From the NCBI RefSeq assembly GCF_004923205.2, contig NZ_SELD02000005.1, forward strand, positions 41,071 to 105,070: DNA of 64,000 nt. Reading direction: 5' to 3'. This stretch comes from Paracoccus aeridis. GTDB lineage: Bacteria; Pseudomonadota; Alphaproteobacteria; Rhodobacterales; Rhodobacteraceae. The translations under genes were made by a program, and so were the position numbers. The notes beneath the pieces are model-generated. The model ran no database searches and was not told the DNA's origin. It saw nothing but the letters and a program-made list of their open reading frames with translations. Of this stretch, positions 18,451 to 28,034 are shown in pieces; the first letter of the stretch is position 1, and every line of letters begins with the position of its first letter.

Positions 18451-18879
18451 CTAGCTCGGCTCTCGGACGCGCTGCTGGTGGCCCTCGGCTGACGGGCCCG
18501 CGCAGAGGTCCGCGACAGCGACCAGAAGGTTTTCGATCCGGAAGGGCTTGGTGCAGATCGGCCGGTTCCCGTGCCTTTCGGGCACCATCTCGGGATCGTA
18601 GCCGGTGGCGAACAGGAACGGGATGCCGCGTCCGGCCAGCAGATCCGCGAGTTCATAGACGGAACGCCCCCGCAGGTTGATGTCCAGCACCGCCGCGTCG
18701 ATCGGCGGGGCGTCCTCCAGCGCGTCCACCGCCGCGCTCAGCGACGGGAAGGGCCCCACGAGCCGGGCACCGGCGGCGCTGAAGGCCTGCGTCAGATCCT
18801 TGGCCTGGAAGAACTCGTCCTCGACCACCATGATGGAACGGTCCTGCAAGGGAGCAAGGGCGTGCGTGGCGACGGTCAT
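18451..18879 (-). CDS. Single-domain response regulator (receiver only)
   Basis: A 142-residue cytoplasmic protein consisting of one CheY-like receiver. The acidic pair is in IMVVEDEFF, the phospho-acceptor Asp in AAVLDINLRG, the switch Thr in LFATGYD and the Lys in CTKPF. There is no output domain. ATG 18879 follows an AAGAGG ribosome site. HWE kinases often pair with such lone receivers, and it is encoded convergently with the interrupted HWE kinase, so it is a likely phosphorylation partner; this is inferred from context. If the kinase is inactive in this strain, the regulator would be orphaned. Confidence 0.85.
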   Translation of the reverse strand: MTVATHALAPLQDRSIMVVEDEFFQAKDLTQAFSAAGARLVGPFPSLSAAVDALEDAPPIDAAVLDINLRGRSVYELADLLAGRGIPFLFATGYDPEMVPERHGNRPICTKPFRIENLLVAVADLCAGPSAEGHQQRVREPS

Positions 18880-19353
18880 GCGATCCTCTTGTTCATTGCG
18901 TGGCTGTGACGTTGCAGGGGTGAGGATTGCCCATGTGGCGGCAGGCGCCACCGCCTGTTGAGTAAAAAATATTGTGATAGGGTCTTCCATCGGCGGTTGA
19001 TCGTCGCCCGGTTGGCGTTGACCCTGCCGGTTGAGGCGGCGGCGGCCGGATCGGACGGGGCGGGAGCATCGCAAGCCCGGACCGCAGAGACAGACAGATG
19101 CCTCGATCTCACCGCCAGAGCTGGGGCGCCAGATTGGAAACTGCCTGGCCGGCGCACCCTGGCTGGCGGTCCGGCCTCGGGACACGGCCTGCGATCATGC
19201 GCATGTCACGCCGCTCACGGTCACCTTCACCAAGGCCCCGCTCCGGTTCGTTGCCGCAAGGGTCGGTGCGACGCGGCGGACATCCGGCTCTGTCATCCCG
19301 GACTCGAGCCGCCACGATCCGCGCCTGGGTGGGAACCACGGTGACGGAGGCAG
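18880..19353. other. Intergenic region with possible decayed dehydrogenase 5' end
   Basis: About 470 bases. It should carry the promoter of the response regulator; an AT-rich patch lies at 18961-18980. No intact gene is seen. Near 19310-19380 a different frame from the one used by the following GabD-like gene reads [17 protein letters not shown], which faintly resembles the missing N-terminus of that family. Confidence 0.45.
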
Positions 19354-20769
19354 TTGCCGACCTGCCGCCAGTCCTCGCCCGCGCGCGAGGCGATCATCGC
19401 CGCCGACGAAACGGTCCTCGTCAAGGCCAGACCGTTACGGTCGCGGGCCCGCTTTCTGGAGCGCCACGGAACCGGCCCGTTCGAAGCGGCGCGGGACGCC
19501 CAAGGGCCCTGGGCTGCCCTTGCGGCGAAGGAACGTGCGGCCATCCTGCGCAGGTGGTTCGAACTCGTCACCGCCGCGACCGACGATCTGGCGCTGATCC
19601 TGACCAGCGAACAGGGCAAGCCGCTGGCCGAGGCACGGGGCGAGATCGCCTATGCTGCCTCGTACATCGAATGGTTTGCCGAAGAGGCCAAGCGGGTCTA
19701 TGGGGACACCATACCCGGACCCACGCCGGATCGCCGCATCATCGTGCTGAAGCAACCCGTCGGCGTGACGGCGGCGATCACGCCGTGGAACTTCCCGGCG
19801 GCGATGATCACCCGCAAGATCGCTCCCGCCCTGGCGGCGGGCTGCGCCATGGTGCTGAAACCTGCCAGCCAGACCCCCCTGACCGCGCTGGCGCTTGCGG
19901 TCCTGGCCGAACGCGCCGGCGTCCCCAAGGGCCTGCTGTCGGTCGTGACAGGCTCGGCGCGCGAGATCGGGGCGGAACTCACCGCCAACCCGATCATCCG
20001 CAAGCTGTCCTTCACCGGCTCGACCGAGGTCGGGAAGGAGCTGATGCGCCAATGCGCGGGAACGGTGAAGCGCACCTCGATGGAGCTTGGCGGCAACGCG
20101 CCGTTCATCGTGTTCGACGACGCCGATCTCGATGCTGCGGTCGAGGGTGCCATTGTCTCCAAATACCGGAACGCGGGGCAGACCTGCGTCTGCGCGAACC
20201 GGCTTTTCGTCCAGGCCGGCGTGCATGATGCCTTCGTCCGGCTTCTCGGAGAACGGGTCGCGCAGCTCCGTGTCGGTCACGGCACCGACGCCGGGGTCGA
20301 GATCGGTCCGCTGATCGACGAGGGCGCCGTCGCGAAGGTGCGCGAGCTTCTGGAGGACGCCAGGGCGAAAGGTGCGCAGGTGGCGCTTGGCGGCAAGGTC
20401 CACGAGCTCGGCCCCAATTTCTTCGAGCCGACCATCGTCACCGGCACCACTCGCCAGATGGCCTTCTTCGACGAGGAGATCTTTGGCCCTGTCGCCCCGA
20501 TCTTCCGGTTCGAAACCGAGGAGGAGGTGATTGCCCTTGCCAACGATACGCCGTTCGGTCTCGCCTCGTATTTCTATGGTCGGGATATTGGACGAGTTTT
20601 CCGTGTCGCCGAACGGCTCGAATACGGCATGGTCGGCGTAAACACCGGGCTGATTTCGACGGAGGTGGCCCCCTTCGGCGGGATCAAGGAAAGCGGGCAA
20701 GGTCGCGAAGGTTCGAAATACGGGATCGAGGACTATGTCGAGTTGAAATACCTCTGTCTGCAAGTCTAG
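19354..20769 (+). CDS. gabD: Succinate-semialdehyde dehydrogenase (GabD-like), abnormal 5' end
   Basis: NAD(P)-dependent aldehyde dehydrogenase that would oxidise succinate semialdehyde to succinate. From [16 protein letters not shown] onward (about residue 54) it matches GabD closely: [31 protein letters not shown], catalytic Glu in MELGGNAPF, catalytic Cys in [10 protein letters not shown] and the C-terminal [17 protein letters not shown]. The usual N-terminal 50 residues, with the FIxGxW and NPATG motifs, are absent. Instead there are Arg-rich residues beginning at a TTG, with GGAGG only three bases before it. Either the true 5' end was lost by indels or the start is non-canonical, so the gene may be non-functional. 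It is convergent with the LysR gene. Confidence 0.72.
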   Translation: MPTCRQSSPAREAIIAADETVLVKARPLRSRARFLERHGTGPFEAARDAQGPWAALAAKERAAILRRWFELVTAATDDLALILTSEQGKPLAEARGEIAYAASYIEWFAEEAKRVYGDTIPGPTPDRRIIVLKQPVGVTAAITPWNFPAAMITRKIAPALAAGCAMVLKPASQTPLTALALAVLAERAGVPKGLLSVVTGSAREIGAELTANPIIRKLSFTGSTEVGKELMRQCAGTVKRTSMELGGNAPFIVFDDADLDAAVEGAIVSKYRNAGQTCVCANRLFVQAGVHDAFVRLLGERVAQLRVGHGTDAGVEIGPLIDEGAVAKVRELLEDARAKGAQVALGGKVHELGPNFFEPTIVTGTTRQMAFFDEEIFGPVAPIFRFETEEEVIALANDTPFGLASYFYGRDIGRVFRVAERLEYGMVGVNTGLISTEVAPFGGIKESGQGREGSKYGIEDYVELKYLCLQV

Positions 20770-20848
20770 GTTATGACTCAGGGCAACCTTGATAGGGGCC
20801 GCACGTCCCGCTCGGATTTCGCGCGCAACTTGCCAGTTGAGCAATTCC

Positions 20849-21769
20849 TCATGGCTGCGATCCCACGCCGTGCGGCCCGCACTCTTCGACCAGCAGGCCG
20901 TGCAGCATCGAGATGAGTGCCGCGCGTGGCGCGGTCTTTCGTTCAACCAGCCCGATCTTGCGGTGCAGTTGCGGATGTCCGAACGGAGCGGTCACCAGAT
21001 CGGCCGCGCAATCGGTAATGGCGACCTGCGGCAGGATCGACACGCCCAGGCCGTTGGCGACGCAGGCCGTGATGGCCGAGATCGTGTCGATCTGCGCGAT
21101 CTCTGCCAGGGGCAGGTTCATGCGCGCCAGTTCCAGGTCGATCAGATGCGCCAAGGGCACGTTCGCGCGGAACCGGATGAACGGATGCCGAACAAGAAGC
21201 TCGTTCGCCTCCGTCGCAGGCGTCCCGGGCGGAGCCACCACGAACAGGGGCTCGTCCAGAAAGGGGCGCCAGCGGAGGGAGTCCGGAAAGTTGCCGTATT
21301 CGGCAACCATCGCGGCATCCAGCCGGCCTGACACGACGTCCTGCAACAACGTCTCGGACAGGCCCACGCGCAGCTGGATGCGCAGTTCGGGATAGGCCGC
21401 GTTCAGCCGGACGATGGCGCGCGGCAGCAGCGACAGGGCGCTGGTGCGCACCGAACCAAGCGAGAAGGTGCCGATCACCTTGCGCCCCGAAATCGCATCA
21501 ATGGCGTTCTCGGCCGTGCGGACCAGCTCGCGCGCGGCCTCGACCAGCTGCTGTCCGGCCACGGTCAGGCGCGGGGGGCGGGTGCTGCGGTCGAAAAGCG
21601 GGGCGCCGACCTCCTGCTCGAGCGCCTGGACCTGCTGGCTGACGGCCGAGATCGTCAGGTTGACGACTCCGGCCGCGCGGGAAAACCCGCCGTGCTCGAC
21701 GATCGCCAGAAGCGTCCTGAGTTGCCTCGTATCCACTTGTCCAGATTCGCTTGATTTAAACTCCAACAT
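20849..21769 (-). CDS. LysR-family transcriptional regulator
   Basis: A 306-residue DNA-binding regulator. The N-terminal winged helix-turn-helix is clear (RQLRTLLAIVEHGGFSRAA, LTISAVSQQVQALEQEVG, LFDRSTRPPRLT), followed by a linker helix and a two-lobed effector-binding domain (SVRTSALSLLPRAI, GRLDAAMVAEYG). It is divergent from the 2-hydroxyacid dehydrogenase gene, with an 80-base intergenic region, so it most likely controls that transporter and catabolic operon and its own expression. The inducer is unknown. A GTG at codon 12 is an alternative start. Confidence 0.9.
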   Translation of the reverse strand: MLEFKSSESGQVDTRQLRTLLAIVEHGGFSRAAGVVNLTISAVSQQVQALEQEVGAPLFDRSTRPPRLTVAGQQLVEAARELVRTAENAIDAISGRKVIGTFSLGSVRTSALSLLPRAIVRLNAAYPELRIQLRVGLSETLLQDVVSGRLDAAMVAEYGNFPDSLRWRPFLDEPLFVVAPPGTPATEANELLVRHPFIRFRANVPLAHLIDLELARMNLPLAEIAQIDTISAITACVANGLGVSILPQVAITDCAADLVTAPFGHPQLHRKIGLVERKTAPRAALISMLHGLLVEECGPHGVGSQP

Positions 21770-21849
21770 TACGCGCTTTTTTCAACGAAGACTACTGCTA
21801 TCCCAGTGTTGTCGCCTGAAGGAGAGCAGGCGCGCCGTCTGGGGGAAAC

Positions 21850-22839
21850 ATGTCCGACAAGGTTCTGATCACGGGCCCGAGCCTCGCGCCGGCCGCTGTC
21901 GAGGTGCTGGAAGCTGCGGGGCTGACGCCCGTCTACGTGCCTCCCTACAGTTCGGGCAACGGCCTGCTGGACGCTGTCCGCTCGGCCGATCCCGTCGGGA
22001 TCATCTCGCGCATGGGACGCATCGACGCGACGGTTCTGGACGCCGCCCCCGGCCTGCGCGTCATCTCGAAGCATGGCGTCGGCGTGGACAACATCGACAT
22101 CGGTGAAGCCGCCCGACGCGGCATCCCGGTGCTGGTGGCGACGGGGGCGAACGCGGTCTCGGTGGCCGAACATGCGATCGCGCTGATGCTTGCGGTGACC
22201 AAGCGCCTGCTGCCGCTGGACCGCAGCCTGCGCGACGGGCGCTGGGAAAAGCCCGGCTTCAAGGGGCGTGAGCTGGCAGGGTCCACCCTCGGCCTCGTCG
22301 CCTTCGGGGCGATCGCCCGGCAGGCGGGGCGCTTCGCCCGTGCCTTCGGGATGGAGGTCGTGGCCTATGATCCCTTTTGCCCCGCCGAAGCCTTCGCCGA
22401 GGAAGGGGTCGCGCGGATTGACGACTTTGATGAACTGCTGGCGATGTCGGACGTGATCAGCCTGCATTCGCCGCTGACGCCCGACACGCGCAACCTGATC
22501 GACGCGCGGCGGCTGGCGCTGATGAAGCCCGATGCGGTCATCGTCAACACCGCCCGCGGCGGGCTGATCGACGAACCGGCGCTGGCGGCCGCCCTGGCCG
22601 AGGGCCGCATCGCCGGCGCCGGCCTGGACACGTTCGCGCAGGAGCCGCCGCCCGCGGAGCATCCCTTCTGGGCCGAGCCGCGCCTTGTCATGACCCCCCA
22701 CATCGGCGGAGTCACCACAGCGGCCAACACCCGCGTCGGGGTCGAGGCCGCCCAGGGCATTGTCGATCTTCTGGCGGGCCGGCCGGTCGCGCCCGCCCGC
22801 ATCGTCAACCGGGCAGTGCTTGCCCCGGCCGTCGCCTGA
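21850..22839 (+). CDS. D-2-hydroxyacid dehydrogenase family protein
   Basis: A 329-residue NAD-dependent oxidoreductase of the phosphoglycerate dehydrogenase-like family. The substrate-domain motif ISKHGVGVDNIDI and the catalytic residues are present: Arg in NTARGGLIDE, Glu in DTFAQEPPP, His in MTPHIGGVT. The nucleotide-binding turn reads GLVAFGAIARQAGR, close to but not the textbook GxGxxG. It lacks the ACT domain of true SerA, so it is more likely a hydroxypyruvate- or 2-keto-acid-type reductase. It is the first gene of an operon with an RraA-like protein and a TTT transporter, divergent from LysR; the joint substrate is probably a small hydroxy- or dicarboxylic acid. Confidence 0.85.
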   Translation: MSDKVLITGPSLAPAAVEVLEAAGLTPVYVPPYSSGNGLLDAVRSADPVGIISRMGRIDATVLDAAPGLRVISKHGVGVDNIDIGEAARRGIPVLVATGANAVSVAEHAIALMLAVTKRLLPLDRSLRDGRWEKPGFKGRELAGSTLGLVAFGAIARQAGRFARAFGMEVVAYDPFCPAEAFAEEGVARIDDFDELLAMSDVISLHSPLTPDTRNLIDARRLALMKPDAVIVNTARGGLIDEPALAAALAEGRIAGAGLDTFAQEPPPAEHPFWAEPRLVMTPHIGGVTTAANTRVGVEAAQGIVDLLAGRPVAPARIVNRAVLAPAVA

Positions 22840-22858
22840 GCCGAACCAAGGAGCTTTC

Positions 22859-23542
22859 ATGACCATCGGTTTCCGCATCCTGCCCCGCGCCCGCACCGTG
22901 TCCGCCGACCTCGTCCGGGCCTTCGCGGCGCTGCCGGTCGCGAATGTCAGCGACAGCATGAACCGCATGACGGCCGCAGGCCCCCGCCTGACCCGGATGC
23001 ATCGCGACGGCGTGCTTGCGGGCCCCGCCCTGACGGTGAAGTCGCGACCGGGCGACAACCTGATGCTGCACAAGGCGATCGACATGGCCCAGCCCGGCGA
23101 CGTGATCGTGGTCGATGCCGGGGGCGACCTGACCAACTCGCTGATGGGCGAGCTGATGCTGGCCCATGCCGTCAGGCGCGGCGTGGCGGGCTTCGTTCTG
23201 AACGGGGCGATCCGCGACGCCGACGCCTTCCGCGAGGTCAACCTGCCGGTCTTTGCCGCCGGGGTCACCCACCGAGGCCCCTACAAGGACGGTCCGGGAG
23301 AGATCAACGTCCCGATCGCCATCGACGGCATGGTGATCGAACCGGGCGACCTGGTCCTTGGCGATGCCGATGGGGTCTTGTCGGTCCCGTTCGATGCGGC
23401 CGACGCAGTGCTGGCGGCGACGCAGGCCAAGCAGGAGGCCGAAGCGAAACAGATGGCCGCGATCGAGGCGGGCACGAACGACCGTGCCTGGGTCGACGCC
23501 GCGCTGAAGCGGCTGGGCTGCGAGCTGCCCGTCGAGGGTTGA
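22859..23542 (+). CDS. RraA-like / 4-hydroxy-4-methyl-2-oxoglutarate aldolase family protein
   Basis: A 227-residue protein of the RraA fold, which includes RNase E inhibitor A and the class II HMG/CHA aldolases and oxaloacetate decarboxylases. Conserved parts are PVANVSDSMNR near residue 28, GDNLMLHKAIDMAQPGDVIVVDAGG, GELMLAHAVRRGVAGFVLNG and the Arg-Asp pair in IRDADAF that binds substrate and metal in the aldolases. A clear AAGGAG site precedes ATG 22859. Its place between a 2-hydroxyacid dehydrogenase and a carboxylate transporter favours an aldolase or decarboxylase acting on a keto acid over an RNase regulator. Confidence 0.85.
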   Translation: MTIGFRILPRARTVSADLVRAFAALPVANVSDSMNRMTAAGPRLTRMHRDGVLAGPALTVKSRPGDNLMLHKAIDMAQPGDVIVVDAGGDLTNSLMGELMLAHAVRRGVAGFVLNGAIRDADAFREVNLPVFAAGVTHRGPYKDGPGEINVPIAIDGMVIEPGDLVLGDADGVLSVPFDAADAVLAATQAKQEAEAKQMAAIEAGTNDRAWVDAALKRLGCELPVEG

Positions 23543-23586
23543 GGAAGAGGCGTCCGGCACCGCCGGCGCGAATGGGAGGAAGACAC

Positions 23587-24540
23587 ATGACTGCACTGAA
23601 ATCCGTGGCGCTGGCGTCGGCCATGCTGTCGGTGGCGGGCGCTGCATGGGCCGACTGGCCCACCGACCGCCCGATCGAGATGATCGTGGCCTTTGCCCCC
23701 GGAGGTGGCACCGACATCATGCTGCGTACGCTCGCGCCCTTCGTCGAGGCCGAGCTGGGCACCCAGATCCCGGTGATGAACCGCCCCGGCGCATCGGGCG
23801 AGATCGCCTACACCGCGCTGTCGCAGGCGAAACCCGACGGCTACACCATCTCGTCGCTGAACACGCCCGGCTTCCTGACCATGCAGGTGGACCGCAACCT
23901 GCGCTTCGACCCCGCGGCGATCTGCCCGCTGGCGCGCATCGTCGAGGACCCGGGCACCTTCATCGTGCAGGCCGGGTCGGACTACCAGACCCTCGCCGAT
24001 CTGGTGGCCTATGCCAAGGAGCATCCGGGCGCGGTCTCGGTCGGCACCACCGGCCTCGGCACCGACGAACATCTCGCGATGCTGCAACTGGAACAGGCCG
24101 CGGGCATCGACCTGACCGCCGTCCCCTTCGCAGGCGCCAACGAGGCCAGGACCGCGTTGCTGGGCGGCCATGTCAATGTCATCGGCATCAACGTCGGTGA
24201 ATACACGACCAGCGACCAGAACGCGGTCCGGGCGCTGGCGCAGTTCGCCGAGCAGCGTTCCACCCTGGCCCCCGACCTGCCGACCGCCAGGGAGCAGGGC
24301 TTCGACGTGCTGATGTCGTCCGAACGGGGCCTGGCCGCACGCTGCGATGTGCCCGAGGCCGACCGCGCCCGTCTGGCGCAGGCGATCGAGACCGCGCTCG
24401 CGAACCCCGAGTTCCAGGAAAAGGCCAAGCAGCAGCAACTGCCGCTGTCCTATCTGTCGGGCGCCGACTGGACCGCGCAGATGCCCGCACGGCTCGACCG
24501 CTTCCGCGAGATCCTTGCCATGGTCAAGGAGGGCCAGTGA
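23587..24540 (+). CDS. Tripartite tricarboxylate transporter substrate-binding protein (TctC/Bug family)
   Basis: Periplasmic receptor of 317 residues. Residues 1-21 are a signal peptide ending AWA-DWP. The mature protein starts with WPTDRPIEMIVAFAPGGGTDIMLR, the hallmark of Bug proteins, followed by NRPGASGEIAYTALSQAKPDGYT. Bug proteins usually bind carboxylates through main-chain and water contacts. A GGGAGGA site precedes ATG 23587. It forms a complete TTT system with the two membrane proteins that follow (its stop overlaps the next start). The ligand is unknown. Confidence 0.92.
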   Translation: MTALKSVALASAMLSVAGAAWADWPTDRPIEMIVAFAPGGGTDIMLRTLAPFVEAELGTQIPVMNRPGASGEIAYTALSQAKPDGYTISSLNTPGFLTMQVDRNLRFDPAAICPLARIVEDPGTFIVQAGSDYQTLADLVAYAKEHPGAVSVGTTGLGTDEHLAMLQLEQAAGIDLTAVPFAGANEARTALLGGHVNVIGINVGEYTTSDQNAVRALAQFAEQRSTLAPDLPTAREQGFDVLMSSERGLAARCDVPEADRARLAQAIETALANPEFQEKAKQQQLPLSYLSGADWTAQMPARLDRFREILAMVKEGQ

Positions 24541-24998
24541 TGGCCGCCCCCGGCACGCAAAGGGGCGACCGCCCCGACCTGCTGACCGCCGGGCTGTTCA
24601 TCGGGATTGGGATGCTGGGGCTGGTCATGTCCCGGCATCTCGACTTCGGCTCGCTGGCGCGGATGGGTCCGGGCTTCATGCCGCGCATCGTCTGCCTGCT
24701 GCTGGTTGCGGTCGGCCTGATCGTGGGCATTCCCGCGCTGCGCCGCCCGGCCCATGCCATCGAGGCCGTGCGGGCGCGTCCGCTGGTCGTGATCACCGTG
24801 GCCATCGTCGGCTTCGCCTTTGCCGTGACGCATTTCGGCTTTGTCGCGGCCTCACTGTGGCTGGTCATCACCGGCTCGCTGGCGGACCCCGGCGGGCGCT
24901 GGCGCACGGTGCTGCTGCTGGCCGCGGGGCTGACCGCCTTTGGCGCGCTGGTCTTCGTCAAGACCCTGGGCGTGCAGGTGCCACTCTGGCCGCTCTGA
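24540..24998 (+). CDS. Tripartite tricarboxylate transporter small membrane subunit (TctB family)
   Basis: A 152-residue inner-membrane protein with four predicted helices (LLTAGLFIGIGMLGLVMS; MPRIVCLLLVAVGLIVGIP; the pair around ITVAIVGFAFAVTHFGFVAA; and VLLLAAGLTAFGALVFVKTL). ATG 24540 overlaps the receptor stop as TGATG, with AAGGAGG upstream. It has the usual TctB size and topology and sits between TctC-like and TctA-like genes. Confidence 0.87.
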   Translation: MAAPGTQRGDRPDLLTAGLFIGIGMLGLVMSRHLDFGSLARMGPGFMPRIVCLLLVAVGLIVGIPALRRPAHAIEAVRARPLVVITVAIVGFAFAVTHFGFVAASLWLVITGSLADPGGRWRTVLLLAAGLTAFGALVFVKTLGVQVPLWPL

Positions 24999-25029
24999 GC
25001 CGCCGCAACATCACCTTGGGAGGGGTGTG

Positions 25030-26538
25030 ATGGAGTTTCTGGATCTTCTGATGCTGGGCTTCGGCGAGGCGATGACGCCCGCCAACCTCGGCTTCTGCCT
25101 GATCGGCGCGCTTCTGGGCACGCTCATCGGCGTGCTGCCCGGCATCGGCCCGACAGCGACCATCGCGGTGCTGCTGCCGATCACCTTCTTCCTGCCGCCC
25201 CTGGCCGGCATCATCATGCTGGCCGGGATCTATTACGGCGCGCAATACGGAGGCTCGACCACAGCCGTCCTGGTCAACCTGCCGGGCGAGGCGTCGTCGG
25301 TCGTGACCGCGCTGGACGGCTACCAGATGGCGCGCCAGGGCCGGGCGGGCGCGGCGCTGGCCGTGGCCGCCCTGGGGTCGTTCTTCGCCGGCACGGTCGC
25401 GACCTTCGCCATCGCGCTGGCCGGACCCACGCTGTCGGGCTTTGCCCTGTCATTCGGCCCGGCGGAATACGTGTCGCTGATGCTGTTCGGGCTGCTCGCC
25501 GCCACGATCCTGGCCAGCGGCCCGGTGCTGAAGGCGATCGGCATGATCCTGATCGGCCTGCTGCTGGGCATGGTCGGGACCGACGCCGAAACCGGCGCGG
25601 AACGCCTGACCTTCGGCGCGCTCGAACTGTTCGACGGCATCGACTTCATCGTCATCGCCATCGGCGTCTTCGGCTTCGCCGAGATCATCACCAACCTGGA
25701 ACGGTCGGGGTCCGAAGGCGTCAGCGTCGCGCCGCTGACCCGGCTGTGGCCGACGCGCGAGGATTTCCGCGCCTCGTGGCGCGCAGTCCTGCGTGGGACC
25801 GGTATCGGAACCTTCCTGGGTCTGCTGCCGGGAGGCGGCGCGACCCTGGCGTCCTTCAGCGCCTATTCGCTGGAAAAGAAGGTCTCGCGCCACCCGCAGA
25901 AGTTCGGCACGGGCGTCGTCGAGGGCGTGGCCGCGCCCGAGGCCGCCAACAACGCCGCCGCGCAATCCTCGTTCATCCCGCTGCTGACCCTCGGGATTCC
26001 GTCCAACAACATGATGGCGATGATGCTGTCGGCCTTCATGATCCACGGGATCACGCCCGGCCCCTCGGTCCTGACCAACCAGCCCGAGATCTTCTGGGGC
26101 CTGGTCGCCAGCATGTGGATCGGCAACCTGCTGCTTGTCATCATCAACCTGCCGCTGATCGGGCTGTGGGTGCGACTGCTCACGGTGCCTTACCGGCTGC
26201 TCTACCCGGCGATCCTGCTGTTCTGCTGCATCGGCGTCTACAGCATGAACAACCGCATCTTCGACGTGGTGCTCGCCGCCGGCTTCGGTCTGCTGGGCTA
26301 TGTCTTCCGCAAGGCCAATTGCGAACCGGGACCGCTGCTGCTGGGCTTCGTCCTCGGCCCGCTGCTGGAGGCGAACCTGCGCCGCGCCATGCTGATCACC
26401 CAGGGCGACCCGTCGATCTTCGTCGAGCGCCCGATCAGCCTGACGATGCTGGTGGCCACCGTGATCCTGCTGGCGCTGATGATCATGCCCAGCTTCCGCA
26501 AGACGCGGGGAGAGGCGTTCCAGGAAGAAGAGGCGTAG
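25030..26538 (+). CDS. Tripartite tricarboxylate transporter large permease (TctA family)
   Basis: A 502-residue inner-membrane permease with about twelve helices, the ion-coupled translocation subunit. Family signatures include GVLPGIGPTATIAVLLPITF, YYGAQYGGSTTAVLVNLPGE, FLGLLPGGGATLASFSAYS and FGTGVVEGVAAPEAANNAAA followed by PLLTLGIPSNNMMAMML. It is the last gene of the LysR-controlled operon. The C-terminus ends in a short acidic tail. It is full length and shows no odd features. Confidence 0.95.
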   Translation: MEFLDLLMLGFGEAMTPANLGFCLIGALLGTLIGVLPGIGPTATIAVLLPITFFLPPLAGIIMLAGIYYGAQYGGSTTAVLVNLPGEASSVVTALDGYQMARQGRAGAALAVAALGSFFAGTVATFAIALAGPTLSGFALSFGPAEYVSLMLFGLLAATILASGPVLKAIGMILIGLLLGMVGTDAETGAERLTFGALELFDGIDFIVIAIGVFGFAEIITNLERSGSEGVSVAPLTRLWPTREDFRASWRAVLRGTGIGTFLGLLPGGGATLASFSAYSLEKKVSRHPQKFGTGVVEGVAAPEAANNAAAQSSFIPLLTLGIPSNNMMAMMLSAFMIHGITPGPSVLTNQPEIFWGLVASMWIGNLLLVIINLPLIGLWVRLLTVPYRLLYPAILLFCCIGVYSMNNRIFDVVLAAGFGLLGYVFRKANCEPGPLLLGFVLGPLLEANLRRAMLITQGDPSIFVERPISLTMLVATVILLALMIMPSFRKTRGEAFQEEEA

Positions 26539-26623
26539 AGCGGGGCGAAAAGCCCCCTTTCCGACGTGACGATCAGCCGCCGAAAAACAGCGTAGATCCG
26601 CGACCCTCGGTACAGGAGGAAAC

Positions 26624-27757
26624 ATGCAGAAACTCGGTGAACTCCTCATATCCGTCGCCGTGGCGGGGCTGGCCTCGCAGTGGGTAATCGATGGCGCGGC
26701 CTCGGCGCAGGATTTCCCGCCGTATCCCGAGCAAAAGCCCCTGGCGGCTGAACGACAGGGCGCCATCGCCAAGGGACGTGAAGACCCGCCGAACGGCGGC
26801 CGTCCCGAAATCAACAGCGCCGACGAAATGCGCGCCGCCAGCGGCTATAGCGCGCCCGGAGCCGTCCGCTATGCGACACTGGCGGCCGCGGCGGCGGACG
26901 GAAAATGGGGCGTGACGACCTATTATCGCTGCAAGAACACCCCGGGCGGCACGGCGATCAACGCACCATATCCCGCGCCACTGGAGGTCTTTGACGGCGT
27001 CTATTCTATCGGAGATCACGCCAACAACATCTGGGCGATCAAGACCAGCGAGGGCATCATCCTGCTGGATGCGCTCGGCAGCCGCGAGAACGCCGAGGCA
27101 TTCATCGTCGGGAACATGATGCGGCTCGGGCTCGACCCCAAGGACATCAAGATCATCATCGTTTCCCATAACCACGATGATCATACCGGGGGGGTGGAGT
27201 ATCTGAAGGATCTCACCGGGGCGCGTCTTGGCATGACAAAGATCGACTGGGATGCCGCAACTGCTGAAGGCGCGATGCCCGCGAAGGCGGATGGTGACTT
27301 CTACATCGTCGACGGCCAGAAAATCACGCTGGGGGATCGCACCCTTACCGCCGTGTTCACCCCGGGTCATACGCCTGGGACGATCTCGCTGCTATTCCCG
27401 GTGACATGGAAGGGGCAGGACCACATTGCGACCTATGCAGGCGGTCAGGGCTCTCCCAACGAACTGGCCGAACTAGTGCAATTCCGCACATCCTTGGACC
27501 ATCTTGCGGTGTTTAACGACCTGATGCAGTCCGACGTTGTCCTGTCCAATCATACAGTCGGCGACGATGGCCTGACCAAGGTGGCAGCGATGACTGCCGA
27601 CCCCTCCGTAAACCCGTATATCGTCGGACGCGAAGCAGTCATCGGATATCACGAGATGTGGCGCGCCTGTCTGAGTGCGGACATCGAGCAAATGATTCAC
27701 GACGGTGCCACGGGCGATCCCACGGCACTCGCCGCACGTGAAGGAGAACCGCATTAA
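26624..27757 (+). CDS. Exported metallo-beta-lactamase-fold hydrolase, B3-like
   Basis: A 377-residue protein with an N-terminal export signal ending near ASAQD. The metal motif HxHxDH is intact in VSHNHDDHTGG near residue 185, with a further His in FTPGHTPGTISLLFP and another in LSNHTVGDDG, the pattern of subclass B3 enzymes and their relatives. A GGAGG site precedes ATG 26624. Many exported homologues are not beta-lactamases, so activity on antibiotics is not implied. The gene stands alone between the TTT operon and tRNA-Ser and uses more A/T-ending codons than its neighbours, which may indicate recent acquisition. Confidence 0.85.
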   Translation: MQKLGELLISVAVAGLASQWVIDGAASAQDFPPYPEQKPLAAERQGAIAKGREDPPNGGRPEINSADEMRAASGYSAPGAVRYATLAAAAADGKWGVTTYYRCKNTPGGTAINAPYPAPLEVFDGVYSIGDHANNIWAIKTSEGIILLDALGSRENAEAFIVGNMMRLGLDPKDIKIIIVSHNHDDHTGGVEYLKDLTGARLGMTKIDWDAATAEGAMPAKADGDFYIVDGQKITLGDRTLTAVFTPGHTPGTISLLFPVTWKGQDHIATYAGGQGSPNELAELVQFRTSLDHLAVFNDLMQSDVVLSNHTVGDDGLTKVAAMTADPSVNPYIVGREAVIGYHEMWRACLSADIEQMIHDGATGDPTALAAREGEPH

Positions 27758-28034
27758 ACGCTGCTGGCGTGAGCCCCTGCGTGTTTTTCAGGCGCCAAAG
27801 CCGCCACGGCCGTGGCCGCGATCGGCGGTCCCTCTCGGGCGAAAACTGTGCCGTTTTCCTTGTACACCGATCCGCCAAGAGAAAAGCCCGCAGAAGTGCC
27901 GCTTCCAAACGGAACAACCGAGGACGTCAGGAGCGGTTCATTTCGATGAAAGAGCAGGTGTGAGCTGATCACCTTGCTGCACGAGCAGCCGCACCGACTC
28001 AGTGCTCTCGAGTTTTCCGAATGTTTATAGAAAA

